From: Candidatus Pelagibacter sp.
GTDB lineage: Bacteria; Pseudomonadota; Alphaproteobacteria; Paracaedibacterales; CAIOTO01
Length of the DNA: 64,000 nt
Direction of reading: 5' to 3'
Assembly (NCBI GenBank): GCA_013823725.1
Contig: PNMQ01000004.1
Location: 183,156-247,155, forward strand
The position numbers and the translations under genes are program-made. The notes under the pieces were generated by a model, which saw only the letters and a program-made list of their open reading frames with translations, had not been told where the DNA came from and searched no databases. The number at the start of each line of letters is the position of its first letter. Positions within the stretch are counted from its first letter, which is position 1. Positions 63,983 to 64,000 of this stretch are shown piece after piece.

Positions 63983-64000
63983 TTATCATCAACCAAATTT

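Noticed and set aside
1-64000. CRISPR array, insertion sequence or prophage
   Set aside because: No regular direct repeats with spacers, transposase, integrase or phage structural genes were seen.

Overview
The window is AT-rich DNA from a Gram-negative alphaproteobacterium, most likely an intracellular or symbiotic lineage of the Holosporales/Paracaedibacteraceae or Rickettsiales type (inference). The signs are an alphaproteobacterial isocitrate dehydrogenase with a C-terminal extension, 5-aminolevulinate synthase (C4 haem pathway), a MucR regulator, a NDUFS6-like zinc protein beside nuoAB, an RMD1/DUF155 protein, CtrA-type boxes at a probable replication origin, and many exported low-complexity or repeat proteins. 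The first gene, hemA, runs off the left edge. I see no insertion sequence, prophage or CRISPR array.

Layout. 0-8 kb: hemA (partial), pal, nuoA-nuoB-zinc protein, an exported small protein, an RMD1-Hpt pair, phaZ, yqgE, rph, lpxB. 8-22 kb: central metabolism (icd-fumC, acsA), an exported ComEC-type metallo-beta-lactamase protein, cysS-tlpA, a sugar/nucleoside kinase with a signal peptide, rpoZ, and ugd-galU. 22-33 kb: gltA, then a secretin, a very large exported TPR protein and yraN in overlapping order, followed by two exported low-complexity proteins. 33-42 kb: fdx-iscX, mucR, a cyclic-nucleotide-gated MscS channel, and a minus-strand run rsmG-bamD-recN-ygfZ-recR.

41.7-42.06 kb is the most interesting segment. 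It is a gene-free stretch between rsmG and aroE with an AT-rich tract, three exact TTAA-N7-TTAA sites (two followed by C, the full CtrA consensus) and three one-mismatch DnaA boxes. Strand composition changes there from C-rich to G-rich on the plus strand. I read it as the chromosomal origin under CtrA control.

42-58 kb: aroE, a frameshifted methyltransferase coupled to a sugar aminotransferase, miaB, an isolated flhB, uppP, an exported Sel1-repeat protein, tRNA-Arg(ACG), an L,D-transpeptidase, a PilO-like membrane protein, nuoE-nuoF, two glycosyltransferases, a PAP2 phosphatase, truA and rpsT. 58-64 kb: an ATPase-fold regulator coupled to a FliJ-like coiled-coil protein, then three exported proteins. 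Two of these share a cysteine-bounded module that I do not recognise.

Together the genes describe a respiring cell with a TCA cycle and complex I, storage-polymer use (phaZ, acsA), an outer membrane with lipid A and glycans (lpxB, bamD, pal, ugd-galU, glycosyltransferases), a peptidoglycan recycling and crosslinking set (uppP, L,D-transpeptidase), and parts of a pilus or secretion machine and a flagellum scattered as single genes. All product names come from reading motifs by eye; no database search was run.
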